Below are positions 52,468 to 61,305 of a stretch of DNA of 64,000 bases, one piece after another; within the stretch, counting starts at the first letter, position 1, and the number at the start of each line of letters is the position of its first letter. The stretch is from Capnocytophaga ochracea DSM 7271. GTDB lineage: Bacteria; Bacteroidota; Bacteroidia; Flavobacteriales; Flavobacteriaceae. The DNA lies in NCBI RefSeq assembly GCF_000023285.1, contig NC_013162.1, forward strand, positions 1,466,501-1,530,500, written 5' to 3'. Below the pieces are notes generated by a model. That model was not told the DNA's origin. It searched no databases and was given only the letters and a program-made list of their open reading frames with translations. Position numbers and translations under genes: made by a program.

Positions 52468-54807
52468 ATGAAAACCTTTTTGAGCATCGTTCTTTTTTTA
52501 GTGCTTCCGCTTGTAGCACACGCACAAGATATTACCCAAACACTTAGGGGTACTATTTACGACCAAAGCACTCACGAACCTCTCATCGGGGCTACCATAG
52601 TGGTGCAAAACTCTCAGCCAGTTATCGGTACAACTACCGATGAGGCGGGAAATTTTTCGATTACTAACCTCTCCTTAGGAAGGGTGAGTTTGGAAATTTC
52701 TTATATAGGCTATGAGAGCCGCGTAATTCCCGAAATACTCATTACTTCAGCCAAAGAAGTAGTGCTTAGTATTGCTCTGAAAGAAGCCGCCACTGAGCTT
52801 GAAGGTGTGGAAGTAGTAGCGGGTATCCGCAAGGAGAAAGCCCTCAATGCAATGGCTACCGTGAGTGCCCGCACCTTTTCGGTAGAGGAAACACAGCGTT
52901 ATGCTGGCGGACTTAGTGACCCTGCGCGTTTGGCTTCTGCCTTTGCGGGGGTCTCTACCGGTAATTTGCAGGACAACTCTATTGTCGTGCGCGGTAATGC
53001 TCCGCAAGGCGTGCAATGGCGATTGGAAGGTGTGGAAATCCCTTCGCCTCAGCATTTTTCTGGGGGGAATGTCATCGGGGGCGGATTAGTGACGCTTTTT
53101 AGCAATCAGGTGATTGGCAATTCCGATTTTCTTACAGGGGCTTTTCCTGCCGAGTATGGCAATGCGCTCGCAGCTGTTTTTGATGTGAAAATGCGCACTG
53201 GCAATACTTCCCATTATGAGCATACGGCACAAGTGGGCGTATTAGGACTCGATTTTGCTTCCGAAGGTCCGCTTTCACGTGCCAAAGGTTCTTCTTATCT
53301 CTTCAACTATCGCTATTCTACTTTGGGATTACTCAGCGATTTGAAAATCAACAAAACCGGTCAGCGTATTAAGTACCAAGACCTTTCCTTTAAATTGAAT
53401 TTCCTTACTGAAAAAGCAGGTACATTCTCTCTTTGGGGTATCGGAGGGATTGACAACACTCATAAAGATGCTTTAAAGGCTCCAACCGACTGGAAAACCG
53501 ATATCGACCGCGTGAATAACAATTGGGATACTTACGTGGGTACAGTAGGGTTGCGCCACCAAATTACCGCTGGCGAGCGCAGTTTTGTAGAATCACACCT
53601 CGCTTTTTCGGGTACTGACGACCGTATTAGCACCGATTACCTTTCAGATGACGCTTCAGTATTCACCCCCGACAGCCGACTTAAAAAACAAAACGGCACA
53701 CTCACTTTGGCGACCTCGCTCACTCATAAACTCTCTTCTTTGGCTACTTTAAAAGTAGGAATTTCATCTAAACAACTTTTCTACAAGTATAACCTCAGCG
53801 CTGCACAGGATTATGTGCCTTCCACTTATGCGCGCATCGTCAATTCAGCGGGTAGTACCAACCTTACTGAGGGCTATGCCCAACTCAAATACCAGCTATC
53901 ACCTGCCCTTTTGGCGAATGTGGGATTGCGCACTCACTATTTTGGTTTGAATAAAGAACTTTCTCTTGAAAGTAGAGCGGGATTGGCTTGGAAACTTTCC
54001 GACAAACACAGTTTGAGTTTCGGTTATGGCAAACACTCTCAACCCGAAGATTTGAATGTGTATATGATAGAAGTAGGGGGTGTAGCTGTGAATAAGAATT
54101 TGAAGCTGAGCGATGCACATCATTTTGTGTTAGGCTATGACTGGATGCTTACCGATAAATTGCGTTTCAAAGCCGAAGCCTATTATCAATATCTGTGGAA
54201 TATCGCAGGGGAAGAGGGTACCAGCTACTCGCTTATCAATTTGCGACGGGCGCTGTATCTCAACAAAGCACTCGTGAATAATACCAAAGGACGCAATTAT
54301 GGTATCGACCTTACTTTGGAGCGCTTTTTGGGTGATAATTATTACTATCTCATTACGGGGTCTATCTTCAAATCCGAATATAAGGCGGGTGATAATGTGT
54401 GGCGTAATACGCGCTATAACAAAGGTTTTGTGCTGAATGCCCTCTTTGGTAAAGAGTTCTATTTTGCCAATAACCGTAAGGTGCTTGATGTGAATGCGCG
54501 TGTGAGTGTAATCGGAGGCGAGCGTTACAGTCCGATTTTGGAAAGCCAATCGTTAGCCCAAAAACGTGTGATATACGATGAAAGTCGGGCTTTTAGCGAG
54601 CAATTCCGCACTCTTACCTACGCCGACCTTACTGTGAATTACCGCATCAACCACCGCAAGAGCAGTAGTGTGTTCTCTTTCCAAATGAAGAATATACTCG
54701 GAGCGCCTATCTATATCGACCATAATTACAATTACCAAACCGGACAGATAGAGCTTAGCAAAGCTACTTTGGTGATTCCTAATATCAGTTATAAAATAGA
54801 ATTTTAA
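52468..54807 (+). CDS. TonB-dependent outer-membrane receptor
   Basis: A 779-residue receptor with signal MKTFLSIVLFLVLPLVAHAQ, a carboxypeptidase-like N-terminal domain (about 22-105, GTIYDQSTHEPLIGATIVVQ), a plug domain (about 125-240, with VRGNAPQGVQWRLEGVEIPS) and a long barrel. There is no partner SusD gene, so it is not a typical glycan-uptake pair. The substrate is unknown. It lies between a membrane AraC regulator and a CPBP protease. Confidence 0.93.
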   Translation: MKTFLSIVLFLVLPLVAHAQDITQTLRGTIYDQSTHEPLIGATIVVQNSQPVIGTTTDEAGNFSITNLSLGRVSLEISYIGYESRVIPEILITSAKEVVLSIALKEAATELEGVEVVAGIRKEKALNAMATVSARTFSVEETQRYAGGLSDPARLASAFAGVSTGNLQDNSIVVRGNAPQGVQWRLEGVEIPSPQHFSGGNVIGGGLVTLFSNQVIGNSDFLTGAFPAEYGNALAAVFDVKMRTGNTSHYEHTAQVGVLGLDFASEGPLSRAKGSSYLFNYRYSTLGLLSDLKINKTGQRIKYQDLSFKLNFLTEKAGTFSLWGIGGIDNTHKDALKAPTDWKTDIDRVNNNWDTYVGTVGLRHQITAGERSFVESHLAFSGTDDRISTDYLSDDASVFTPDSRLKKQNGTLTLATSLTHKLSSLATLKVGISSKQLFYKYNLSAAQDYVPSTYARIVNSAGSTNLTEGYAQLKYQLSPALLANVGLRTHYFGLNKELSLESRAGLAWKLSDKHSLSFGYGKHSQPEDLNVYMIEVGGVAVNKNLKLSDAHHFVLGYDWMLTDKLRFKAEAYYQYLWNIAGEEGTSYSLINLRRALYLNKALVNNTKGRNYGIDLTLERFLGDNYYYLITGSIFKSEYKAGDNVWRNTRYNKGFVLNALFGKEFYFANNRKVLDVNARVSVIGGERYSPILESQSLAQKRVIYDESRAFSEQFRTLTYADLTVNYRINHRKSSSVFSFQMKNILGAPIYIDHNYNYQTGQIELSKATLVIPNISYKIEF

Positions 54808-54833
54808 CTTCTTACCTCTTATCTCCTATCTAA
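54806..54833. repeat. 7-bp periodic spacer between receptor and CPBP genes
   Basis: Heptads AACTTCT, TACCTCT, TATCTCC, TATCTAA fill the gap almost from stop to start codon. Confidence 0.55.
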
Positions 54834-54838
54834 ATAAA

Positions 54839-55642
54839 ATGAAAAAATATAATCACCCTATTTTGTTTTTCACCCTTTCCTTTGTGATTCCTTGGGTATT
54901 GTGGTTTGTGGTGGCTTATTGGAGTCACCAACCCAAAGCACCTAATGCTTTTTGGACAGGCTTTTTTGAATTGGCAGGCTTGTTAGCGCCTATGGGTGTG
55001 GCTACCTACCTCTTTACACGCAATAAGGAACTATTATCCGACCTTAAAGGACGTTTTGTAGGCAAAAATTTGCTCGCCAACCGCTATTTTTGGATTACCC
55101 TCTTGTTTTCACCCCTTTCCATTGTGGTGGCACAGCTACTTTCACTCGATTTAGGGCATAGTCTCAACCAGTTTTACATTTCAGGAGAGCCTAGTTTCAG
55201 TTCAGCACCTTTCAACGCTTGGTTTGTGCTCTGTTTGGCGCCAGTGGTCGAAGAATTGGCTTGGCATACTTATGGCACTGATGCCTTGCGCAGTAGGTGG
55301 ACGCTTTTCACCTCATCGCTCATCTTTACCGTTTATTGGGGGTTGTGGCATTTGCCCTTGTTCTTTGTAAAAGACTACTACCAAAGCAACATACAAGCGG
55401 AAGGGTGGATTTATACGGCTAACTTTTTTGTGAGTCTGTTTTCATTTGTGTTTATCATCAACTGGTTGTATTACAAATCGGGGCGCAATGTGCTAGTAGC
55501 GATATTGTTCCATTTGGTAGCCAATGTTTCTAACGAAATCTTTGCCACCCATCCCGATAGCAAACTGATACAAACAGGCTTATTTGCCCTACTGATGGGC
55601 TATATATTAGTGAAAGAAAGACGATTGTTTTTTAGTAGGTAA
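54839..55642 (+). CDS. CPBP-family intramembrane metalloprotease-like protein
   Basis: A 267-residue protein with about seven transmembrane helices. CPBP (Abi) motif 1 is visible as PVVEELAWHTYGTDALRSRW, with the EE pair but His-Thr-Tyr in place of the usual Arg-Gly. Motif 2 is YWGLWHLPLFF and the last conserved helix has LFHLVANVSNEIF. It lies 31 bp after the receptor gene. Some members process prenylated proteins or give bacteriocin self-immunity; the role here is unknown. Confidence 0.88.
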   Translation: MKKYNHPILFFTLSFVIPWVLWFVVAYWSHQPKAPNAFWTGFFELAGLLAPMGVATYLFTRNKELLSDLKGRFVGKNLLANRYFWITLLFSPLSIVVAQLLSLDLGHSLNQFYISGEPSFSSAPFNAWFVLCLAPVVEELAWHTYGTDALRSRWTLFTSSLIFTVYWGLWHLPLFFVKDYYQSNIQAEGWIYTANFFVSLFSFVFIINWLYYKSGRNVLVAILFHLVANVSNEIFATHPDSKLIQTGLFALLMGYILVKERRLFFSR

Positions 55643-55704
55643 AGCCTTCATCCCACCGAAAAAGCCAATCCTCAAAGGTAAGAATTTGTTGATATACAGC
55701 TAGC

Positions 55705-55814
55705 GTTCGGTGAATGTATCATTAGTGACCCTTGTAGAGCCACTGTAGAGCCACTGTAGACCCACTGTAGAGCCACTGTAGAGCCACTGTAGAGCCACTG
55801 AAGCCCCACTCTAA
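55705..55814 (-). repeat. 11-bp periodic tandem array, ten units
   Basis: Ten phased 11-bp units. On the plus strand AGCCACTGTAG is the main form, with ACCCACTGTAG, AGCCACTGAAG and CCCCACTCTAA. On the minus strand it is CTACAGTGGCT, the unit of the array at 41102. Both arrays are bordered by an in-phase ACCGAAC unit. Confidence 0.92.
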
Positions 55815-55850
55815 ATTCGTTTAGTGTATAGTTAAAATATATCTATCTGT

Positions 55851-55878
55851 CATTCGTCATTCGTTATTTGTTATTTTA
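55851..55878. repeat. 7-bp periodic block
   Basis: CATTCGT twice, TATTTGT, TATTTTA, immediately before a promoter. Confidence 0.5.
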
Positions 55879-55879
55879 T

Positions 55880-55910
55880 TTGGCGGTTAGAAAATAAAGA
55901 AGTACTTTTG
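55880..55910 (+). promoter_or_regulatory. Promoter of a 20-codon ORF
   Basis: TTG 55880-55882, a 20-bp spacer and TACTTTTG 55903-55910. Confidence 0.7.
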
Positions 55911-55933
55911 TTAAACCAAATTGTATTCTGGCT

Positions 55934-55996
55934 ATGAAGAAATCAAAATTAGGTGTCATTCATTTTCTTACCAAAGAAGAAGGTTTATTACACTGA
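55934..55996 (+). CDS. 20-codon ORF between a promoter and a terminator
   Basis: ATG 55934 encodes MKKSKLGVIHFLTKEEGLLH and stops at TGA. It begins 23 bp after the -7 box and is followed by a terminator within 25 bp, so it forms its own small transcription unit. The phrase FLTKEE recalls leaders of double-glycine peptides, but there is no GG site and no core peptide. It may be a microprotein, leader or remnant. Confidence 0.4.
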   Translation: MKKSKLGVIHFLTKEEGLLH

Positions 55997-56015
55997 TAAT
56001 CAATTTCTTTTAGTA

Positions 56016-56041
56016 GGGGCGATTGGCAAATCGCCTTTTTT
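56016..56041 (+). terminator. Intrinsic terminator after the 20-codon ORF
   Basis: Stem GGCGATT/AATCGCC with loop GGCA and a T6 tail, 44 bp before the next gene. Confidence 0.85.
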
Positions 56042-56084
56042 CAGACAGGCTTTTAAAAGTCTTAAATCAATTTATTGAAACAGT

Positions 56085-56966
56085 ATGAAATCATCAGAAA
56101 AAATATTATTAGCCGGAGCGACCGGTTATTTAGGTCAGTTTATATTAGCTGAACTCTTGAAAAAAGAATACTCTACCCGCATTGTGGTGCGTAATAAGTC
56201 GAAAATAGCACCCGCCTTACTTACCCACCCGCTATTAGAAGTAGTCGAGGCTGAGGTAACAAAACCCAATACTTTACTCGGTGTGTGCGAGGGGGTTACC
56301 CAAGTGATTTCCACTGTCGGAATTACTCGGCAGAAAGACAAACTCACCTACGAGCAAGTAGATTATGCGGCTAACAAGAACTTGCTTGATGAAGCACTGC
56401 GCTCAGGGGTACGTAAGTTTGTATATATTTCCGTATTAAACGGCGAAGCATTACGTTCTATTGCCATTGGGGCTGCCAAAGAGCATTTTGTAGATACCCT
56501 TAAAACCAGTGGAATGGACTACTGTATCGTGCGTCCATCGGCTTTTTACAGCGATATAGCTACCTTCTTTTCAATGGCAAAAGAAGGTAAAGTGCGTCTG
56601 TTTGGCAAAGGGCAATACGCTATGAATCCTATTCACGGCGAGGATTTAGCCGAGGTGTGTGTAGCGCAATTAGAGAGCTCCGAAAAGGAAGTGAATGTAG
56701 GAGGGGCTGAGGTGTTCACCCAGTATGAAATCGCTGCTTTGGCTTTCGAGGTGTTACATAAGCCTGTGAAGGTTGGTTTTTTGCCTGATTGGGTACGGAA
56801 GTCCGTTTTGAAAATAGGCAAATATCTCTTGCCTAAAAGTGCTTACGGCACTATAGAATTCGTTTTCACCGTAATGGCAATGGATTCGGTAGCGCCAATG
56901 AAGGTAGGAAAACATAGGTTGAAGGTATTTTTTGAGGAACTTCGAAATAAATATTTGCATTTGTAG
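56085..56966 (+). CDS. NAD(P)-binding protein, atypical SDR (NmrA-like)
   Basis: A 293-residue protein with an N-terminal Rossmann glycine motif (LLAGATGYLGQFILAEL), VISTVGITRQK after the fourth strand, and YISVLNG plus IVRPSAFYSDIATFF later. It lacks the strict YxxxK site of classical SDRs. Members include NmrA-like redox sensors and complex-I assembly-type proteins; the role here is unknown. It is probably cytoplasmic and monocistronic. Confidence 0.87.
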   Translation: MKSSEKILLAGATGYLGQFILAELLKKEYSTRIVVRNKSKIAPALLTHPLLEVVEAEVTKPNTLLGVCEGVTQVISTVGITRQKDKLTYEQVDYAANKNLLDEALRSGVRKFVYISVLNGEALRSIAIGAAKEHFVDTLKTSGMDYCIVRPSAFYSDIATFFSMAKEGKVRLFGKGQYAMNPIHGEDLAEVCVAQLESSEKEVNVGGAEVFTQYEIAALAFEVLHKPVKVGFLPDWVRKSVLKIGKYLLPKSAYGTIEFVFTVMAMDSVAPMKVGKHRLKVFFEELRNKYLHL

Positions 56967-56985
56967 TATAAAATTACTATTTTTG
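56955..56985 (+). promoter_or_regulatory. Promoter of brnQ
   Basis: TTG 56955-56957, a 20-bp spacer and TATTTTTG 56978-56985, 20 bp before ATG 57006. It overlaps the end of the upstream gene. Confidence 0.72.
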
Positions 56986-57005
56986 CAAAGTTATTCTCTA
57001 CCTCT

Positions 57006-58310
57006 ATGCATCATATTCGTAAAAGCAAATGGAAAACTATTACCACCGTAGGCTTCGCTTTATTTGCGATGTTCTTTGGGGCGGGTAATCTTATATTACC
57101 TCCGTTCATAGGTTTAAGAACGGAAGGGGAATGGGGTATGGCGTTGTTAGGCTTTTTTATCACCGCTATTTTAGCTCCTTTTTTAGGGGTGTTAATGGTG
57201 GCTAAAACGGGCACTCACTTCACTGATTTAGGGAAGAAAACGCACCCTTGGCTCATTAAAATCCTTACGTTATTAGTTATTTTATGCATAGGTCCTTTGG
57301 TAGCTATCCCACGCACCGCTGCTACTACTTTTGAAGTAGGCATACAACCCTTATTACCTGCTTTTCCTAAGGTGTGGTTCATCGTTTTATTCTTTGCCGT
57401 TGTAACCGCTTTATCTATATCGAAATCCAAGATTGTAAGCATTATAGGCAGGTTTCTCACTCCTTTTCTGCTGATAGTTTTAGTACTGCTTATTGTTTTA
57501 GGCGTATGCTTTCCCCCAGATAGTATTACCTCTACGGCATTTACCGCCACTGAAAGCTTTTCCTTAGGTTTCTTAGAAGGCTACCAAACAATGGATTTGT
57601 TGGCTTCGGTCATCTTTGCAGGTATTGTTATTGCAGCAGTAATAGATAGTGGCTATACCTCACGCAATGAGCGTGTTTCTGTTACTTTTGCAGCAGGAAT
57701 GCTTTCTACGCTCTGTTTGTTGTTTATTTATGGAGGGCTTATTTACTTAGGCGCCACTACCGATTACCCCTTAACTGATAGCGTACAACGCACTGAACTT
57801 CTGTTACACATTTCTCATTCTGTTTTAGGAAAATGGGGTACTATCACTGTTGCCTTAGCTATTGGGTTTGCTTGTCTTACAACCGCTATTGCTCTTACAT
57901 CGGCAGTGGGCTTGTTCTTTGAAGAAGTAACTCATCAACGCGTCCCGTACAAAGTAGGTGCTATAGTCTGTACGCTCATTTCAGTAGTATTATCAATTAA
58001 CACGGTGGATAATATCATCAACTATGCGATTTATATTCTGCTATTTATATACCCCATAGTCTCTACTCTCATTATAACCGTTTTATTCTTCGACCGCTTT
58101 GTAAATAGCAAATTACCCTATATTTTAAGCATATTGGTCACTGCTATTATTTCCACTATTGATAGCTGTCAAACATTAGGACTACCCTTTGATAAGCTTT
58201 ATGAAATTAAAAGCCTATTACCTTTGAGCGATTACGGTTTAGAATGGTTTTTACCTGCTTTGCTAACTTTTATTATTACAGCTTTCATGAAAGGCTTTAA
58301 GAAGAAATAA
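57006..58310 (+). CDS. brnQ: Branched-chain amino acid transporter (LIVCS family)
   Basis: A 434-residue inner-membrane carrier with about 12 segments. The N-terminal signature GFALFAMFFGAGNLILPPFI is characteristic of BrnQ, which imports leucine, isoleucine and valine with Na+ or H+. The later LASVIFAGIVIAAVIDSGYT region also fits. It has its own promoter. It is the last gene before the thiamine-regulated receptor. Confidence 0.95.
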   Translation: MHHIRKSKWKTITTVGFALFAMFFGAGNLILPPFIGLRTEGEWGMALLGFFITAILAPFLGVLMVAKTGTHFTDLGKKTHPWLIKILTLLVILCIGPLVAIPRTAATTFEVGIQPLLPAFPKVWFIVLFFAVVTALSISKSKIVSIIGRFLTPFLLIVLVLLIVLGVCFPPDSITSTAFTATESFSLGFLEGYQTMDLLASVIFAGIVIAAVIDSGYTSRNERVSVTFAAGMLSTLCLLFIYGGLIYLGATTDYPLTDSVQRTELLLHISHSVLGKWGTITVALAIGFACLTTAIALTSAVGLFFEEVTHQRVPYKVGAIVCTLISVVLSINTVDNIINYAIYILLFIYPIVSTLIITVLFFDRFVNSKLPYILSILVTAIISTIDSCQTLGLPFDKLYEIKSLLPLSDYGLEWFLPALLTFIITAFMKGFKKK

Positions 58311-58322
58311 TTAGTGTATTAT

Positions 58323-58352
58323 TTGCGGTTTTGATATTTATTTGTACTTTTG
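58323..58352 (+). promoter_or_regulatory. Promoter of the thiamine receptor gene
   Basis: TTG 58323-58325, a 19-bp spacer and TACTTTTG 58345-58352. The riboswitch begins within a few bases of the predicted transcript start. Confidence 0.8.
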
Positions 58353-58356
58353 CGCC

Positions 58357-58434
58357 GTCTCATAAGGGGTGCTGTAACAGGCTGAGATTATACCCATTGA
58401 ACTTGAACGGATAATCCCGTTGAAGGAATGAAAC
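58357..58434 (+). ncRNA. TPP riboswitch (THI element)
   Basis: Conserved blocks of the thiamine-pyrophosphate aptamer are present in order: AAGGGGTGC, GGCTGAGATTATACCC (pyrimidine-binding side), then GAACTTGAACGGATAATCCC and GAAGGAA (pyrophosphate-binding side). Closing stem P1 pairs GTCTCAT (58357-58363) with ATGAAAC (58428-58434). With TPP bound, the downstream terminator should form. Confidence 0.96.
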
Positions 58435-58445
58435 TAAGCAATTGG

Positions 58446-58486
58446 AGCTTGTTTTTGCTTTTGGGTAGCATAAACAGGCTTTTTTA
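58446..58486 (+). terminator. Riboswitch-controlled terminator
   Basis: AGCTTGTTT (58446-58454) pairs with AAACAGGCT (58472-58480) and a T-rich tail follows. It lies between the aptamer and the receptor gene, forming the likely expression platform. Confidence 0.78.
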
Positions 58487-58540
58487 TTTTATTAACACAC
58501 CAAATAATAGCCTCTTTTATTTGTAAATATTTATTTTACA

Positions 58541-60703
58541 ATGAAAAATGTACTTTTGTACACTGCTATTTGCCTTACTACATCGGCAATGGCACAACAG
58601 GCAATAGAGCCTGACTCTATCGTCCCTTCACCTAAGCCCATTCAGTTAGACGAAGTATTAGTATCGTCCGTGAGGGCTACCAAAAAACTTCCCGTAACGT
58701 TCTCCAATCTTTCTAAGGAGGAAATCAAGACCAAAAATTTCGGTCAACAATTGCCTTTGTTGTTAGGTCAGTTGCCTAACGTAGTGAGCTATTCCGAAGA
58801 TGGTTCGGGCTTCGGTAGTAGCAATATGTTTGTACGTGGGAGCGATTTGTACCGTACTAATGTTACTATCAACGGCATACCGCTCAACGACTCCGAATCA
58901 CAAGGGGTTTTCTGGTATAATCTCTCCGACTTTGCTTCTTCTGCCGAAAATATACAGTTGCAACGCGGGGTAGGTACTTCTTCCAATGGAGCAGGAGCTT
59001 TTGGTGCAAGCCTCAACGTCCTCACCGATGCTGTACAAGAGCAGGCATCAGGAGAACTCGCTAACTTCTACGGCAGTTATAATACTCACAAACACAGTCT
59101 TAAACTTTCCACCGGGAAACTCAACGACCGTTTTGAACTCAACGGACGCTTTTCTGTTATCAAGAGTGATGGATATCGCGACCGCGCTTCCTCCGACCTA
59201 AAATCGTACTTCTTACAAGGCGCTTATAGCCACGGGGGGACGCTCATCAAAGGATTGGTGTTTGGTGGCAAACAAAGTGTCTATCTCACTTATCTGGGAG
59301 TAGATAAAGAGACTTTACACAGTAATCGCCGTTATAATCCTGCGGGTGAGTACAAAGATACCGCTGGTAACAAACGTTTCTATGAAAACGAAACCGATAA
59401 CTATCAGCAAGATCACGCGCAATTACACTGGACGCAACAGTGGAATACGGCGTGGCATACGCAACTTTCCTTCCACTACACCAAAGGTAAAGGCTATTGG
59501 GAGAACTATGAGAAGAAAAAATATTCTAAGGTAGGATTGCCCAAAGTGCTCGACGGAGCAGGCAAGGAGCAAAAAGCATACATCATTCACCAACAAGGAT
59601 TAGACAACGATTTCTGGGGTACTACTTTTTCGGCAAACTATCAGAAAGATGGTGTGCAATTGCTCTTTGGAGGATTGCTCAATCGCTATGAAGGCTCGCA
59701 TTACAAGGATTTGTTATGGGCAGAAAAAGCGCCTTTTGTGTATGGCAATCGTTATAGCTACGAAGGACTCAACACCAAAGAAGAAGTAGCGGGCTACGGC
59801 AAACTCACTTGGCAATTTGCCCCTAAATGGAGCCTGTTTGCCGATGTACAATGCCGTCACGTAGGGTATAAGGCAAATAAATACAAAGTAGACGAAAGCC
59901 TTAACAGTTTCAACCCTAAGACGGGTATTACTTTCTTCTTGAATGCACATAACGACCTTTACCTCTCTTATGCTCGTGCTACCAAAGAGCCTAACCGCTC
60001 CGATTACAAGAGTTATTACGAAGCACTACAAGACGACCCTAATGCTAAAAAACCGATAGCCGAGAAGCTCAACGATATAGAACTCGGTTGGCGACTCACC
60101 ACCCCCAAAGTGCGTTTGAATCTCAATGGTTATTATATGGGCTATGAAGACCAATTAGTGCTTTCAGGTAAGCTCAATAGCACCGGTTATCCTATCCGTG
60201 AGAATGTAGGCAAGAGCTATCGTGCAGGAATTGAAGCCGATGCGATGGTGCAACTCTCAGAACGTTGGTTGTGGTCGCCTAATATAGCTTTTAGCAAAAA
60301 TATAAACAGAGATTATAAGAGTCAAGATGCTGAGGTAGCCACTCGCACCATTAGCTGGGGCAATACCCGCATTTCGTATTCTCCTGATGTAGTGCTCAGT
60401 AATACGATTACTTTTATGCCTATTGATGGTTTTCAAATAGGTTTGATTTCTAAATATGTAGGTGCACAATATGTAGATAACACCGAGCGTGAGGAAGCAA
60501 AACTCGATGCTTATTTCGTGAATAACCTCAGTTTGCAATACGAGTGGAAACCTAAAAGCACTTTCAAATCGGTGTTGTTTTCGGTAATGGGTAATAATAT
60601 TTTCAATACCAAATACACTCCTTACGGCGATAACGGCTACGGAATGTTGTATATTCCCGCTGCCGAAGCCAATTACTTAGCAGGCGTAACGCTCAGTTTT
60701 TAG
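58541..60703 (+). CDS. TonB-dependent receptor, predicted thiamine transporter
   Basis: A 720-residue outer-membrane receptor with signal peptide MKNVLLYTAICLTTSAMAQQ, a TonB-box-like segment near 33-45 (IQLDEVLVSSVRA), a plug (about 50-170, with FVRGSDLYRTNVTINGIPLN) and a 22-strand-type barrel ending GVTLSF. No carboxypeptidase-like domain precedes the plug. Control by a TPP riboswitch strongly suggests thiamine or its phosphates as cargo, like OMP-thi receptors of Bacteroides. The matching inner-membrane transporter is not in this window. Confidence 0.93.
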   Translation: MKNVLLYTAICLTTSAMAQQAIEPDSIVPSPKPIQLDEVLVSSVRATKKLPVTFSNLSKEEIKTKNFGQQLPLLLGQLPNVVSYSEDGSGFGSSNMFVRGSDLYRTNVTINGIPLNDSESQGVFWYNLSDFASSAENIQLQRGVGTSSNGAGAFGASLNVLTDAVQEQASGELANFYGSYNTHKHSLKLSTGKLNDRFELNGRFSVIKSDGYRDRASSDLKSYFLQGAYSHGGTLIKGLVFGGKQSVYLTYLGVDKETLHSNRRYNPAGEYKDTAGNKRFYENETDNYQQDHAQLHWTQQWNTAWHTQLSFHYTKGKGYWENYEKKKYSKVGLPKVLDGAGKEQKAYIIHQQGLDNDFWGTTFSANYQKDGVQLLFGGLLNRYEGSHYKDLLWAEKAPFVYGNRYSYEGLNTKEEVAGYGKLTWQFAPKWSLFADVQCRHVGYKANKYKVDESLNSFNPKTGITFFLNAHNDLYLSYARATKEPNRSDYKSYYEALQDDPNAKKPIAEKLNDIELGWRLTTPKVRLNLNGYYMGYEDQLVLSGKLNSTGYPIRENVGKSYRAGIEADAMVQLSERWLWSPNIAFSKNINRDYKSQDAEVATRTISWGNTRISYSPDVVLSNTITFMPIDGFQIGLISKYVGAQYVDNTEREEAKLDAYFVNNLSLQYEWKPKSTFKSVLFSVMGNNIFNTKYTPYGDNGYGMLYIPAAEANYLAGVTLSF

Positions 60704-60745
60704 GAGATAAAAGATAAAGTCTGCTATAGTTTTTGTTACTTTGTT

Positions 60746-60775
60746 TTGAAGTTTCCATTTCTTTTATTATCTTTG
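60746..60775 (+). promoter_or_regulatory. Promoter of the two small lipoprotein genes
   Basis: TTG 60746-60748, a 19-bp spacer and TATCTTTG 60768-60775, 25 bp before ATG 60801. Confidence 0.78.
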
Positions 60776-60800
60776 TCGCGAATAAAAAAACAAACCTTAT

Positions 60801-61253
60801 ATGAGAAAGTTTTTATTTTTAGCAATAATGTTAATGACATTGACATATTGTAAAAAAAATGTGGATTGTTCAACTCCTCCTCCTGATTTTATTTTACTTG
60901 TAAACAAAAACTCCGAACTCTATAAAGAGTTTATTAATCAAGAGGGGAAGATTGATAAGGCTAGCATTTTTTTCTACAAACAAGTTGGTAATGAAAAAAA
61001 ACAATACGATATAGTATTCGATACTTTTAAACCAGAAAACAATAATGATTATTTGCAGATAATTATTAGTCTTTGGTTTGAGAATGATGTTTACACTGGA
61101 AAAACAGAAACCCTCTACCTTCAGAATGCTACCAAAACCTATAAAATAGAAGTAAATGGTTATATGAAAAGTGGTGAATGTGGAGAGTATGCAGTTACTA
61201 ATGAAATCCGTGTAGACGGTGTAAAAGTAGAAAATCATTACTTAGCAAAATAA
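60801..61253 (+). CDS. Small lipoprotein of a duplicated pair, copy 1
   Basis: A 150-residue lipoprotein (signal MRKFLFLAIMLMTLTYC, Cys17). The mature part begins with a CSTPPPDFILLV motif and shares with copy 2 the phrases YTGKTETLYLQNATKTYKIE (compare YTGKTETLYLKNKAKTYKIE), a late Cys-Gly pair and a final DGVK. It looks like one small beta-sandwich domain. Function is unknown. It is the first gene of a three-gene unit with conserved hairpin spacers. Confidence 0.88.
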   Translation: MRKFLFLAIMLMTLTYCKKNVDCSTPPPDFILLVNKNSELYKEFINQEGKIDKASIFFYKQVGNEKKQYDIVFDTFKPENNNDYLQIIISLWFENDVYTGKTETLYLQNATKTYKIEVNGYMKSGECGEYAVTNEIRVDGVKVENHYLAK

Positions 61254-61259
61254 CCTTAA

Positions 61260-61289
61260 CCCTTTGGCAGGGTACTCCCTGCCAAAGGG
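61260..61289 (+). repeat. Intergenic hairpin, copy 1
   Basis: A 13-bp perfect stem CCCTTTGGCAGGG/CCCTGCCAAAGGG with loop TACT and no T-tail. A homologous hairpin is at 61756-61785. Confidence 0.88.
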
Positions 61290-61305
61290 TAATAAAATAA
61301 TCAAT

